Assembly: GCA_964350195.1 (NCBI GenBank)
Contig: CAYGJB010000009.1
Coordinates: 1 to 41,155, forward strand
DNA: 41,155 nt
Source of the DNA: JAJCZB01 sp964350195
GTDB lineage: Bacteria > Babelota > Babeliae > Babelales > Vermiphilaceae
Direction: 5' to 3'
The translations under genes were made by a program, and so were the position numbers. The notes under the pieces are model-generated. The model was not told where the DNA came from. It made no database searches and was given only the letters and a program-made list of their open reading frames with translations. Position 1 is the first letter of the stretch, and each line of letters begins with the position of its first letter. This document shows positions 26,618 to 35,090 of this stretch, piece by piece.

Positions 26618-26677
26618 TTTTTTCCTTTTCTGATACACTTCATACATTAGATTCATTTTATATAAGGAGCTTTTCTC

Positions 26678-27340
26678 ATGAAAGATAATAAATATATCGT
26701 TTATGATGCGTACGTTTCTGCTTTTCGTAATTGCATTGCCTTTATTCGGCCACTTGCTCTCACCATGCTTAGCTTTATTGTGATGAGCATTGTCTCCATC
26801 GCTTTTTTATTTTTTGCGTATAAGTCGGCAATTAGTCGCTTTGTGGCTATGTTTCAATCTATGCCTGTTCATGATGCAGTTTTTTCCTTTTTTCCTTTTT
26901 CTCTGTTTGCAGTAGCAGGGGTGCTTTTTCTTTTTCTGATAGCTCTTTTTATGGCGATTTATTGTAATTATGCTCTTCGCATTCATGATGGGGATGATTC
27001 ACAAAAAGTAAAGTTTCCACCGATTTTGGCAGTGATCAAGATTATGTTTGCAAAATTCATTCAACTTATCGTTTTAATTCCACCCTTTTTACTTCTAGTA
27101 TTTCCAGGTATCTATTGGATGATTAGAACATCGTTTATTGAGTTTGCGATACTAGATAAAAATGCAGGCATTTTTTCAGCTTTTTCACAAAGCTTTGCAC
27201 TTAGCAAAGGAAATGGATGGAAGATTTTTGCTGCCTTGGTGGTGAGCATGACGTTATTGTCTGTTCTTCCGACGTTATTTATCTTTGCGCCAGTGCCGCT
27301 ATTTGCTCTCGGCTATTTATACAAAGAGATAGGCAAGTAA
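26678..27340 (+). CDS. Polytopic inner-membrane protein of unknown function
   Basis: A 220-residue protein with about five hydrophobic helices (about 25-50, 72-98, 118-145, and two after 170). Short polar loops include ALRIHDGDDSQKVKFPP, and the segment FALSKGNGWKIFAALVV resembles DUF975/YciC-like membrane proteins (the S-x-x-L-x-x-G-N-x-W pattern). I would not name it beyond that. AAGGAG precedes the ATG. Its stop lies 3 bases from the mutL stop on the opposite strand, so the two converge. Confidence 0.55.
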   Translation: MKDNKYIVYDAYVSAFRNCIAFIRPLALTMLSFIVMSIVSIAFLFFAYKSAISRFVAMFQSMPVHDAVFSFFPFSLFAVAGVLFLFLIALFMAIYCNYALRIHDGDDSQKVKFPPILAVIKIMFAKFIQLIVLIPPFLLLVFPGIYWMIRTSFIEFAILDKNAGIFSAFSQSFALSKGNGWKIFAALVVSMTLLSVLPTLFIFAPVPLFALGYLYKEIGK

Positions 27341-27343
27341 GCA

Positions 27344-29182
27344 TTATGTCTTTCTGCGAAACTTTTTCTCAATATCATGCGTTGTCATCATCCATCCCGT
27401 TGGCCTGCCGTGAGGGCAGCTAAAGCGATTAGGCGTCTCATGCAAATCTTTAATGAGCTCGTGCATTTGTTCGATTGAAAGAGTGTCGCCTGCCTTTACG
27501 GCAGCTTTACACGCCATTTGCGCACGAAGCTTTTCATGCAAAGCATTATGAAATTGTTCTTTATCAATCGATGAAAGCTCTTTGATCCAGCCGATAGCTT
27601 GCTCAACAAGTTCTTGTAGTGGTGCTGCTTTAAGATGTACTGGCGTGGTTTGGATAATAAGCTGATTTTTTGAAAATAGTTCGATTGCAATGCCGTGCTC
27701 TGCAAAAAGAGAAAGATGAGGTTCGATAGTTTCAAGGTCGTTAGAAGAGATAGTTATCATTTGCGGAAATATTAAATTAATCGTGGGAATATCGGAAAAG
27801 CGCTTTGCAAATTGTTCGTACAGAATACGTTCGTGAGCGGCATGCTGATCTACTAAATAAAGCCCTTCTTGTTGCTCAATAAGAATATATGTTTTGCCAA
27901 ATTGCCCTATTATTGTATGAGATTCGTTTTGGGCTACTATTGAAGTTGGCGGTGTAATCTTTTCTTGCATTAAATGGGTAGCTGGAGCTGGTGACGATTC
28001 AAAAGAAAGAAGCATATCGGCAGAATCGCCTGATCTGGCTTCCATAGAATATGATTCAAAACTTAGACTATTTTTGGTATCAGCAGAAAATGATGCTGGT
28101 GTAAACGAAAATGATTGTGCCTCTTGCTGGTCATTAGAAGGCTGATATTGTGGCTGATAGAGGGATATATTTTTTTTTATATGTTTTGATACGTGTTTCT
28201 CTAGGGCGATTTTTACTGTTTCATGCACGAGTTGCTCAACCGTACGTGGATGAGCAAAAATAATTTCTTCTTTTCGTGGATGGCTATTTACGTCTATGAG
28301 CGCGGGATTGATTATGATTGAAATGGCAGCCATAGGATAGCGCCCTTGGGGAATAACGTTGTTGTATCCTTTTAAAAGAGAACGCCCGAGATTCAGATTA
28401 CTTACCCATCGATTATTCACCAAGAAGAAAATGCCGCTGCGATCATAGCGAAACCATTGATGGTTCGATATGGCGCCACAGAGAGAGATTCCTTTGTCGC
28501 TACGTGTTGCTTCCATGGAGATCATATGCTTTGCAGTAGTGCCATCCCATACTTGTGCACAACGCTGAAGCATTGTTTCTTGTGCCGGGCAATTTAAAAG
28601 TTGTTTGCCATCTACAAACAGCTGCAAATGAATAGGCGGATATGCAAATGCCATTGCTTGTACAGTAAACATAATATGGCGAGTTTCTGTTTCACGCTTT
28701 TTCAAAAATTTTGCACGCGCTGGCACATTATAAAAAAGATCTTCAACGATGATATCGGTGCCTTGTCGACTAGCAGCTGGCGTGATAGTGAATTCCCCCT
28801 CTTGAGCAAGCACCTTTACTCCTTCGGTCTGCCCGGATATTTTGGTGAGTAAGGTAACTTTGCTAACAGCCGCTATGCTTGCAAGTGCTTCGCCGCGAAA
28901 ACCAAAACTTGTGAGTGATGGTAGTTCATCCACCGATGTTATTTTGCTTGTTGCATGCTTTACAAAGCAAAGTTTGGCATCCTGTTGATCCATACCGCAG
29001 CCATTATCAGTGATTCGAATAAATTTTTTGCCACCATCTTCAATCGTAATAGAAATAGTGGTAGCCCCTGCATCGATACTATTTTCAACAAGCTCTTTGA
29101 CTACGTTTGCTGGCCGCTCAACCACTTGGCCTGCTGCTATTTTTTGTGCTTCATAAGGAGGAAGTTGTACGATTTTTGGCAT
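27344..29182 (-). CDS. mutL: DNA mismatch repair protein MutL (endonuclease type)
   Basis: MutL links mismatch recognition by MutS to strand removal. I take the ATG at 29182 (612 residues, MPKIVQLPPYEAQKIAAGQVV), the usual MutL start; the open frame extends to 29326 but with no better homology. The GHKL ATPase motifs are present: ELVENSIDAGAT, DNGCGM and FGFRGEALASI. The C-terminal domain carries the metal endonuclease motif DQHAAHERILYE (D-Q-H-A-x2-E-x4-E), ACKAAVKAGD and CPHGRP. The protein should therefore nick DNA itself, as in bacteria lacking MutH. It diverges from the MreB-like gene at 29347. Confidence 0.95.
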   Translation of the reverse strand: MPKIVQLPPYEAQKIAAGQVVERPANVVKELVENSIDAGATTISITIEDGGKKFIRITDNGCGMDQQDAKLCFVKHATSKITSVDELPSLTSFGFRGEALASIAAVSKVTLLTKISGQTEGVKVLAQEGEFTITPAASRQGTDIIVEDLFYNVPARAKFLKKRETETRHIMFTVQAMAFAYPPIHLQLFVDGKQLLNCPAQETMLQRCAQVWDGTTAKHMISMEATRSDKGISLCGAISNHQWFRYDRSGIFFLVNNRWVSNLNLGRSLLKGYNNVIPQGRYPMAAISIIINPALIDVNSHPRKEEIIFAHPRTVEQLVHETVKIALEKHVSKHIKKNISLYQPQYQPSNDQQEAQSFSFTPASFSADTKNSLSFESYSMEARSGDSADMLLSFESSPAPATHLMQEKITPPTSIVAQNESHTIIGQFGKTYILIEQQEGLYLVDQHAAHERILYEQFAKRFSDIPTINLIFPQMITISSNDLETIEPHLSLFAEHGIAIELFSKNQLIIQTTPVHLKAAPLQELVEQAIGWIKELSSIDKEQFHNALHEKLRAQMACKAAVKAGDTLSIEQMHELIKDLHETPNRFSCPHGRPTGWMMTTHDIEKKFRRKT

Positions 29183-29346
29183 GAACTTACTTTGCTGTTT
29201 TGTAGTGTTTAACTGTACTAATGTACTCTGATTTTTAGAAAGTGTCATGATGGAAACAGCAAGCTTTTTATTTGACAATAAAGCAACAAATATTAGTCTT
29301 GTGCTCAGTTGATAATTAGTAATCAATAAACTTTAATGGATTATGT

Positions 29347-30567
29347 ATGATACAAAAGAAATTCTTTCTGTTCGCGGCTTTATCGCTTATGGCTATGAGT
29401 ACAAAGGCAGGCATTTTTGGTTATTCTTTAAAGAAAGATGTTGTGCCAAAACCGATGCTTGTACAGAATATGATTAAAGAGGATAGCAAAAATCTTGGTG
29501 TGGATTTAGGTACGCGGATAACGCATATTGTTGAGCCTATGAGTACAACCGAACAAGTAAGCGCGACTGAAGATTCGTATGTTGGTCTTCCTAATATTAT
29601 TGCTACAGGACCTTCCGCAATTTATTACAATATTAAGAGTGATGTAACGTTAATGATAGGTAAAGATGCTTTGGGGCAAACAGGAAAAGAAGCCATTGGC
29701 AATATGGTATCACGTGTTATTCGTGATGGTAATATTGACGATATCAATGGTACATGCAGTTTTCTGAAGGAGCTGCTCAAGTTAGCCAATTATAATATTG
29801 TTGGTAAGCCGTGGATTGTATTTGGTGTACCTGGTGTGGTGGATTCAGGGAGTTCGCTTGCTATTCGTGAAGCCGCTCAGCGCTTAGGGTTTGATATTAA
29901 TCGTGTTCGCGTTATCGAAGAACCAGTTGCAGCTGCTATTGGCGAAGGCTTTGATATTAATGCTAAAAAGCTTTGTATGGTGATTGATGTTGGCGGAGGT
30001 ACTACTGATCTCGTAATCATTGGAGAGAGCGGTAAAGTTATAGCAAAATCAAAACGAGCATTTAAAATTGCTGGTGATCATATGGATATGCTTATTAGCA
30101 GATGGGTGCGTAACAGTCATCATGTACAAATTTCTGACGAGCAAGCTGAAGGTTTAAAACGGGAAATAGGCGCAGTGCGTTTCAAAGAAGGGTTAGGTGT
30201 TGCAAACATTGAGCGAACTATGCGTATATGGGACAAAGATAACAATAAGAGTAAAAAAATCATTATCTCACGCACAGATATTTCAAAGGTTTTGGAACCA
30301 GCAGTGCGTGATATTATTCAAGAAGCTAACGAACTTTTGTCTGCCGTAAAACCAGATACAGCAACAGCGGTTGCTGAAAGAGGAATTTTGCTTGTTGGTG
30401 GTGGTAGCTTGCTTGTGGGGCTCAAAGAAGCAATTGAAGATGAACTTGGCATTGAAGTGAAAGTACCAGAAAAATCAGAATATTCTGTGGCTAAAGGATT
30501 GGGCATTATTGTTGGTGATATGAACAAATATGAATCAATTTTGCATAAACCTGGCGATCGTCTTTAA
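29347..30567 (+). CDS. MreB-like actin homologue with N-terminal signal peptide
   Basis: A 406-residue actin-fold ATPase of the MreB group. It has phosphate 1 LGVDLGTRITHI (50-61), the FGVPGVVDSG connection, EEPVAAAIG (191-199), phosphate 2 VIDVGGGTTDLVII (212-225), REIGAVRF, and the adenosine region LLVGGGSLLVGL. Normal MreB is about 340 residues and starts at the first strand. Here 48 residues precede it, with a signal-like segment at 1-22 (MIQKKFFLFAALSLMAMSTKAG). Cytosolic MreB builds filaments guiding cell-wall synthesis, and exporting such an ATPase makes little sense, so an uncleaved membrane anchor or a new role is likely. A strong terminator follows directly. Confidence 0.82.
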   Translation: MIQKKFFLFAALSLMAMSTKAGIFGYSLKKDVVPKPMLVQNMIKEDSKNLGVDLGTRITHIVEPMSTTEQVSATEDSYVGLPNIIATGPSAIYYNIKSDVTLMIGKDALGQTGKEAIGNMVSRVIRDGNIDDINGTCSFLKELLKLANYNIVGKPWIVFGVPGVVDSGSSLAIREAAQRLGFDINRVRVIEEPVAAAIGEGFDINAKKLCMVIDVGGGTTDLVIIGESGKVIAKSKRAFKIAGDHMDMLISRWVRNSHHVQISDEQAEGLKREIGAVRFKEGLGVANIERTMRIWDKDNNKSKKIIISRTDISKVLEPAVRDIIQEANELLSAVKPDTATAVAERGILLVGGGSLLVGLKEAIEDELGIEVKVPEKSEYSVAKGLGIIVGDMNKYESILHKPGDRL

Positions 30568-30570
30568 TTT

Positions 30571-31122
30571 TTAATTGTTCAGCAATTTAGAGCCGGCAAA
30601 AGCCGGCTCTTTTTTTGAATGCTCCATTTTGAACGTGGCTTTTATTCCCGTACCATTTTGTTGTAAAGAACCAAGCTGTACGCTATTTACTACAGGAATT
30701 TTTTCAAAAGATTGTATGCATTGTTGCGCTTTTTTCATAGAAGGGCTGTTTATTGATAGTTCGCATGTATGAGAGCTGATAGAGCACGATTGCAGATTGT
30801 TGCTTCCTATAATCTGTGTGATTGCATTGATTAAGGCAACAAAATTTTTTGGATTGTGCTGATACGAATACAGCTTTTCAAATTTTTGGCGTTCTTTGGT
30901 AAACAAACCTTCTTTTTCAGTACGTTGAGCTTGTAGAAGTGTATAGCGATATTCATCAGCTTGATGAGTAGGAATTTGATAATAAAGATATCCGTATATG
31001 AAAGATGCTGCGCTTATGTATAAAATGGTTCCTCCTAGAAGCAAGCTAGAAAAGAAGAACCAACGACGAACTTCAACTTTTCTTTTTTCCGGCACAGTTT
31101 TAATAAAGTTTAAGTTGTCCAT
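30571..31122 (-). CDS. PilN-like single-pass membrane protein (tentative)
   Basis: The start is at ATG 31122, behind aaggagcataat and 1 base after the stop of the upstream gene; an earlier start at 31152 is less likely. The 183 residues show a short basic cytoplasmic head (KTVPEKRKVEVRRW), one membrane helix (about 22-45), a coiled segment (YTLLQAQRTEKEGLFTKERQKFEKL), and a small alpha/beta domain. This is the layout of PilN/GspL-type pilus assembly proteins. The family call rests on topology and on a possible PilM-like neighbour, not on motifs. Its last codons (KKEPAFAGSKLLNN) overlap the terminator of the MreB-like gene on the other strand. Confidence 0.4.
   Translation of the reverse strand: MDNLNFIKTVPEKRKVEVRRWFFFSSLLLGGTILYISAASFIYGYLYYQIPTHQADEYRYTLLQAQRTEKEGLFTKERQKFEKLYSYQHNPKNFVALINAITQIIGSNNLQSCSISSHTCELSINSPSMKKAQQCIQSFEKIPVVNSVQLGSLQQNGTGIKATFKMEHSKKEPAFAGSKLLNN
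30589..30617 (+). terminator. Rho-independent terminator of the MreB-like gene
   Basis: Stem AGAGCCGGC (30589-30597) pairs with GCCGGCTCT (30602-30610), loop AAAA, followed by a run of eight T on the plus strand. It lies inside the coding end of the converging PilN-like gene. Confidence 0.92.
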
Positions 31123-31123
31123 A

Positions 31124-31804
31124 TTATGCTCCTTGCATTGAAAATAAGCCACAGGCAGTTAGTAGTGGAAGTTTAAGCTCGTCTTTTATTTGGATATTCG
31201 GTGGAATAGAAAGAATGCGTGAAAAGTCATCTTTAGAGAAGAGACTTTCTATACGATCTCTGTACATTCCCATCGCTTCCGCTAGGTGTGCTGGCCGATA
31301 AGCGTCACCAAACAGACTACGAAAGCAATGTGCGAGTGCCATCCTTTCTGTAGTGATGAGAGAAATAGGTATGTGATTGCTAATTGCCATGAGCTGGTAT
31401 TGAAATAGTAAACTTTTTTTTATGCCGCACAGATAAAAATAATGTTTATGATCTCGAGAGAAAAAATAGGTTTGTTCCCATTGCCAGAAAGGAGCATGCT
31501 GAATAGGAAATTGATCCATGCTTGGGTGAGCGGTATGAGTAGCAAAAAGATGCTCTTCGATGGCAGGCCCATGAAGTGCGAATGCAATGGGGCTTTTTAA
31601 AATATGAAATTCAGCTATTTTTTTGCCAATTTCAGTAGGATTAAAAATAGTGAGCCGCTCGAGCTCTAGTCGTGAAAGGGGGAAATATAAAAGAGAACGC
31701 AATTGAAAACGATTGGGTAACCGATCTTTGCTTAATTGTGCACCAATTAAAAAGCGAGGAGAAAAAACTATGGCACAAAAATCATAATCGTTCCGTTTTT
31801 TCAT
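31124..31804 (-). CDS. Unknown cytosolic protein, possibly PilM-like
   Basis: A 226-residue protein with no leader and no helix long enough to cross a membrane. Aromatic- and histidine-rich middle (FWQWEQTYFFSRDHKHYFYLCGIKK). The opening FCAIVFSPRFLIGAQLSKDR could be a first actin-like strand-turn-strand, and it stands directly before a PilN-like protein. A reduced PilM is therefore conceivable, but the ATP-binding glycine motifs of PilM are not visible. It overlaps the end of prmC by 23 bases. Function unknown. Confidence 0.4.
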   Translation of the reverse strand: MKKRNDYDFCAIVFSPRFLIGAQLSKDRLPNRFQLRSLLYFPLSRLELERLTIFNPTEIGKKIAEFHILKSPIAFALHGPAIEEHLFATHTAHPSMDQFPIQHAPFWQWEQTYFFSRDHKHYFYLCGIKKSLLFQYQLMAISNHIPISLITTERMALAHCFRSLFGDAYRPAHLAEAMGMYRDRIESLFSKDDFSRILSIPPNIQIKDELKLPLLTACGLFSMQGA

Positions 31805-32702
31805 TATCTAAGTACCCCATTACTAAGCGATCTTTGTCTTGCATATCTTTCTGCACGATAATGTTGCAAAAACCCTCTTTTTTAAAAAGTTGCGCAACAA
31901 TATCTCCCTGCTTATAGCCGATTTCAATAATGAGCTGTGGAATGTTATTTTTTTGAAGTAATTCATTTGGACGAAGATAGTTATGCGCTTGATGAATCAC
32001 TTGCTTTAAAATAGCTAATCCCTCATCTGCCGCAAGTAATGCGTTATTATCTTCCCACTCTTTTACTGAAGGATCTACGTGGTGCCATTCATTCTCTGAA
32101 ATATAGGGAGGATTTGAAATAATAATATCAAACAGTATGTTTTTGGGTAGATCCTGAAAAAGATCAGATGAAATAAATGTGATGTTTGAAACCTTATTGT
32201 AATTAGCATTTTTTGCCGCTAACGATAACGCTGAGTGTGATATATCTGAAGCATATATTTCGGCATGAGGAAGAACCTTTGCAAGAGATACTGCTATACA
32301 GCCAGATCCTGTACATAAATCTAGAATGCGAAGGCTGGTATCGGATATTTTTTTAAATTTCTCGCTTAAGTTAGCGCACCACTCTTCTGTCTCTTGTCGT
32401 GGAATCAAGGTGGGGGGCTCTACTAGAATTTCACAGGATATAAAGGGAACTGATCCAATCAGATATTGTAATGGAATGTTGTCATCAACTAGCTTTTTGA
32501 TCCAATAGTCGAGCATATTTTTCTGTTTAGGAGAGAGCGCGATAGTCTTCCTGAGAATAAGAGTACTTTTTTTTTGTTGCGTTATTGATTCCAATATCCA
32601 CCAGGCATATTGGTTGCATAATATCTCATCAAGATATTTTATTTTGAGTTGCTGAATAATTGATTGGACTAATGTATTTAAACTGAAATCATCTTCGATC
32701 AT
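31782..32702 (-). CDS. prmC: Release factor glutamine methyltransferase PrmC
   Basis: Methylates the Gln of the GGQ motif in release factors RF1/RF2. The 306-residue product has the helical N-terminal domain with YLIGSVPF, the PRQETEEW region (101-108), SAM motif I LDLCTGSGCIAV (127-138) and the catalytic NPPYISENEW (197-206). It begins in an ATGA overlap with the DUF2608 gene (32699-32702), so it is coupled to it. Typical length. Confidence 0.95.
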   Translation of the reverse strand: MIEDDFSLNTLVQSIIQQLKIKYLDEILCNQYAWWILESITQQKKSTLILRKTIALSPKQKNMLDYWIKKLVDDNIPLQYLIGSVPFISCEILVEPPTLIPRQETEEWCANLSEKFKKISDTSLRILDLCTGSGCIAVSLAKVLPHAEIYASDISHSALSLAAKNANYNKVSNITFISSDLFQDLPKNILFDIIISNPPYISENEWHHVDPSVKEWEDNNALLAADEGLAILKQVIHQAHNYLRPNELLQKNNIPQLIIEIGYKQGDIVAQLFKKEGFCNIIVQKDMQDKDRLVMGYLDNEKTERL

Positions 32703-33526
32703 CGAGGCCCCGTAGACGTGGCTGTCATTGAATATGCATGTAAAAATTGTTTCATCTCACTTTGTATTGAAGAAAGCTTAAACTTTTTAACTTGCTCGTC
32801 TTCATGGCCATAGCGAATGCCGATAAATGGATAGTCTCGTTTATGTAATGCTGCTTCTACAGATTTAATATTTTTAAGCTTATCATCGATAAAAATAACT
32901 TTTTTTGGTTTATACTTTGTAGCCTTGAACCAGTTTACAATCATTTCACCTTTATCGTAGTTACCGCTGAAAATTATACCGTCTAAATAAAGCCCTGGTT
33001 TTCCTGTGCCGTATTTTAAAGGGCATTCATGTGGATCTGTTTTGGTGAAATAGATATTCATATGGTGCATTTGCTCAATGGTTCGTTGTGTTAGTTCAAG
33101 TGAGCGTGCAGTAAGTGCAATTACACTTACGTTCTTTTTTTGCAAATTTGTAATCACAGAAACAGTACCATCTCTACCTTCTTCTATTGGATTCATCCAT
33201 GTATGAAACATTATGTTGAAAAGAGTTGGGAGGACCTTATCTATTGCAGCTTGTGTCTCTAGGCCTTGTTTTTTGTATTCATCTACCATTGCATAAAACC
33301 ATTGATCGCTCCCAAGATCGGTTGGGAATTTTCCAATTGTGTTATCAATATCAAATATTACGAGCGTGCTAAAATTATATTCATTTGGTTCTATGTATTT
33401 GTATATATCGCCAATTTTGTTGGTTTCTACAATAATGTCCGTGGCATCTGGTGTTGCCCATGAATAACCAAGATACAAAACAGTTGATGCGATGCATGCA
33501 ATGACAAGAGATTTAAATAGCTTCAT
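32699..33526 (-). CDS. Secreted DUF2608 (HAD-like) protein, copy 2
   Basis: A 275-residue paralogue of the protein at 13238-13981. A signal peptide or anchor lies at 1-24 (MKLFKSLVIACIASTVLYLGYSWA). Motif I is FDIDNTIG (58-65, D59 and D61), motif II is ALTARS, and the late motif is KKVIFIDDKLKN. The insert between motifs I and II is longer than in copy 1, and the C-terminus carries an extra HAYSMTATSTGPR. It lies 6 bases behind ftsY and overlaps prmC, an odd place for an exported hydrolase inside a housekeeping operon. Substrate unknown. Confidence 0.82.
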   Translation of the reverse strand: MKLFKSLVIACIASTVLYLGYSWATPDATDIIVETNKIGDIYKYIEPNEYNFSTLVIFDIDNTIGKFPTDLGSDQWFYAMVDEYKKQGLETQAAIDKVLPTLFNIMFHTWMNPIEEGRDGTVSVITNLQKKNVSVIALTARSLELTQRTIEQMHHMNIYFTKTDPHECPLKYGTGKPGLYLDGIIFSGNYDKGEMIVNWFKATKYKPKKVIFIDDKLKNIKSVEAALHKRDYPFIGIRYGHEDEQVKKFKLSSIQSEMKQFLHAYSMTATSTGPR

Positions 33527-33531
33527 TATGC

Positions 33532-34425
33532 CTACAATTGTAATAGGTTTTGAACGTACTCATTTTTATCAAATTTTTTTAGTTGGTCAACTTTTTCTCC
33601 GAAGGTGAGAAAGCATATAGGAATGGCCAGCTCATGTGCAATCGCAAATACAATGCCTCCTTTGCCAGTACCATCCATTTTGGTGAGTACGATGCCATTT
33701 ACATCGGTGCATTCTTTGAATAATTTTGCCTGTTCAAAGCTATTTTGCCCAAGCATACCATCAATAATTAAGAGGGTGCTTATTGTGTTATCAGGGAGCT
33801 TTTTCTGAACAACCCGTTTAATTTTTGCAAGCTCATTCATGAGATTAGATTTTGTATGTAATCGACCAGCTGTATCAATAATCAGAATATCAAACTGCTC
33901 TTTTATGAATCGTTCGCATCCTCTAAATACTACAGAGGCAGGGTCTTGCCCTTCGTTTCCTCGTTCGATTGCTACATTTGTTGCAATTGCCCATTGATGA
34001 AGTTGCTCGGTAGCAGCAGCACGAAATGTATCTGCGGCAACGAGTAACACTTTTTTACCCTGTGTAGTGAGGCGATGAGAAAGTTTTGATGCGAGCGTAG
34101 TTTTACCGCTGCCATTAATGCCAACAAGTACAAATATAGTTTCGTTTTGGTTGTGTGATTCTGGGTTATTGAGAATCGTCGTAAGAATAGAGTTGAGCTC
34201 AGTTTTAAGCGATTGTCCTTTAGTAAGCTCTCCCTTCTGATGCTTTGTGCGAAGCTGATCAAGTATTAGACGCGTAGTAGGTACTCCCGTATCGGCAGAA
34301 AGAAGAATTACTTCAAGCTCTTGCAATAGTTCTTCATCAATTTTTTCTCTACCAAAAAGAGAAGTGATTTGGGATGTTACACCGGTATATATTTTTTTTA
34401 GTGCATTCTTGATAAAGCTAAACAT
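33532..34425 (-). CDS. ftsY: Signal recognition particle receptor FtsY
   Basis: The SRP GTPase that docks ribosome-SRP complexes at the inner membrane. The 297 residues comprise only the N and G domains, without the acidic A domain of E. coli FtsY. G1 is GINGSGKTT (102-110), then DTFRAAATEQL (132-142), DTAGR (184-188), TKMD (248-251) GTGKGG, and FGEKVDQLKKFD. The amphipathic N-terminal helix (MFSFIKNALKKIYTGV) is the usual lipid-binding element. It is central to the rnhB-prmC operon. Fits a cell that appears to rely heavily on export. Confidence 0.95.
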   Translation of the reverse strand: MFSFIKNALKKIYTGVTSQITSLFGREKIDEELLQELEVILLSADTGVPTTRLILDQLRTKHQKGELTKGQSLKTELNSILTTILNNPESHNQNETIFVLVGINGSGKTTLASKLSHRLTTQGKKVLLVAADTFRAAATEQLHQWAIATNVAIERGNEGQDPASVVFRGCERFIKEQFDILIIDTAGRLHTKSNLMNELAKIKRVVQKKLPDNTISTLLIIDGMLGQNSFEQAKLFKECTDVNGIVLTKMDGTGKGGIVFAIAHELAIPICFLTFGEKVDQLKKFDKNEYVQNLLQL

Positions 34426-34475
34426 TCATAAAACCCTATAAAAAAGTGCTTTTGATCTTTTTATCAGTATATCAG

Positions 34476-35090
34476 CTATATCGATTTATGCATCAGGATA
34501 AGCGGTTCGGCTTGCTGAAGAAATAGCTTTATACGGCGATAATCATTGCCGGTAAGAAGGGCATACGTCTGAAGAAATGAATGGAGCTGGGTCTTAGAGA
34601 ATTGCTTTGATTGAGCTTGATAGGCAATGAGCGAAAGCAAGAGCTCATCAATATTGCTTACAAGATAAGCTAAGTTAAAGAGCCGGTGGAGATACTGTTG
34701 TTTGGCAAAAAAGAATTGCTGTTCTTCATCGGTAGCCGATCTCACGAAACCATGCACTTTAGCAGGATGGGCTGGAGCTGTGTAGAACCATCGTTCTTTA
34801 TGCCGATACCCCAAGACAATACAGTTGAATGTCGTTTTAAGAAACTCAAAAATTTGCGGTTGCTCTTTCTTGAGTTGTTCTTCCGTTTTTTGATAAGCGA
34901 AAGGGCTGCGAGATGGGTCAATTGATCCGGTGTTTATTTCGTTTACTACTCCGATAAAAAGATATGGCTTTTGCTCAACGCATACCAGAGAACCAAAAGA
35001 AGGATACTCGTCCCATTGCCAGGTTTGAGCTTTAAACTGGGCAAGAGAGCTTTCGATCACTTCAGAGAAAGGTTTGTTGGCTTTGTTCAT
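34476..35090 (-). CDS. HAS-barrel-like protein of unknown function
   Basis: A 204-residue soluble protein. The N-terminal half, GSLVCVEQKPYLFIGVVNEINTG, then DPSRSPFAYQKTEEQLKKEQPQIFEFLKTTF and VLGYRHKERWFYTAPAHPAKVHGFV, resembles HAS-barrel proteins seen in cyanobacteria and others, a beta-barrel also found in rotary ATPases and HerA. The rest is helical (RLFNLAYLVSNIDELLLSLIAYQAQ). The start overlaps the end of rnhB by 29 bases, and it precedes ftsY, with which it is probably cotranscribed. Function not established. Confidence 0.5.
   Translation of the reverse strand: MNKANKPFSEVIESSLAQFKAQTWQWDEYPSFGSLVCVEQKPYLFIGVVNEINTGSIDPSRSPFAYQKTEEQLKKEQPQIFEFLKTTFNCIVLGYRHKERWFYTAPAHPAKVHGFVRSATDEEQQFFFAKQQYLHRLFNLAYLVSNIDELLLSLIAYQAQSKQFSKTQLHSFLQTYALLTGNDYRRIKLFLQQAEPLILMHKSI

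Noticed and set aside
26524..26690. A 55-codon frame overlapping the 21-codon ORF
   Set aside because: The best ribosome site is inside this frame and belongs to the smaller ORF; it also runs into the membrane protein gene start.
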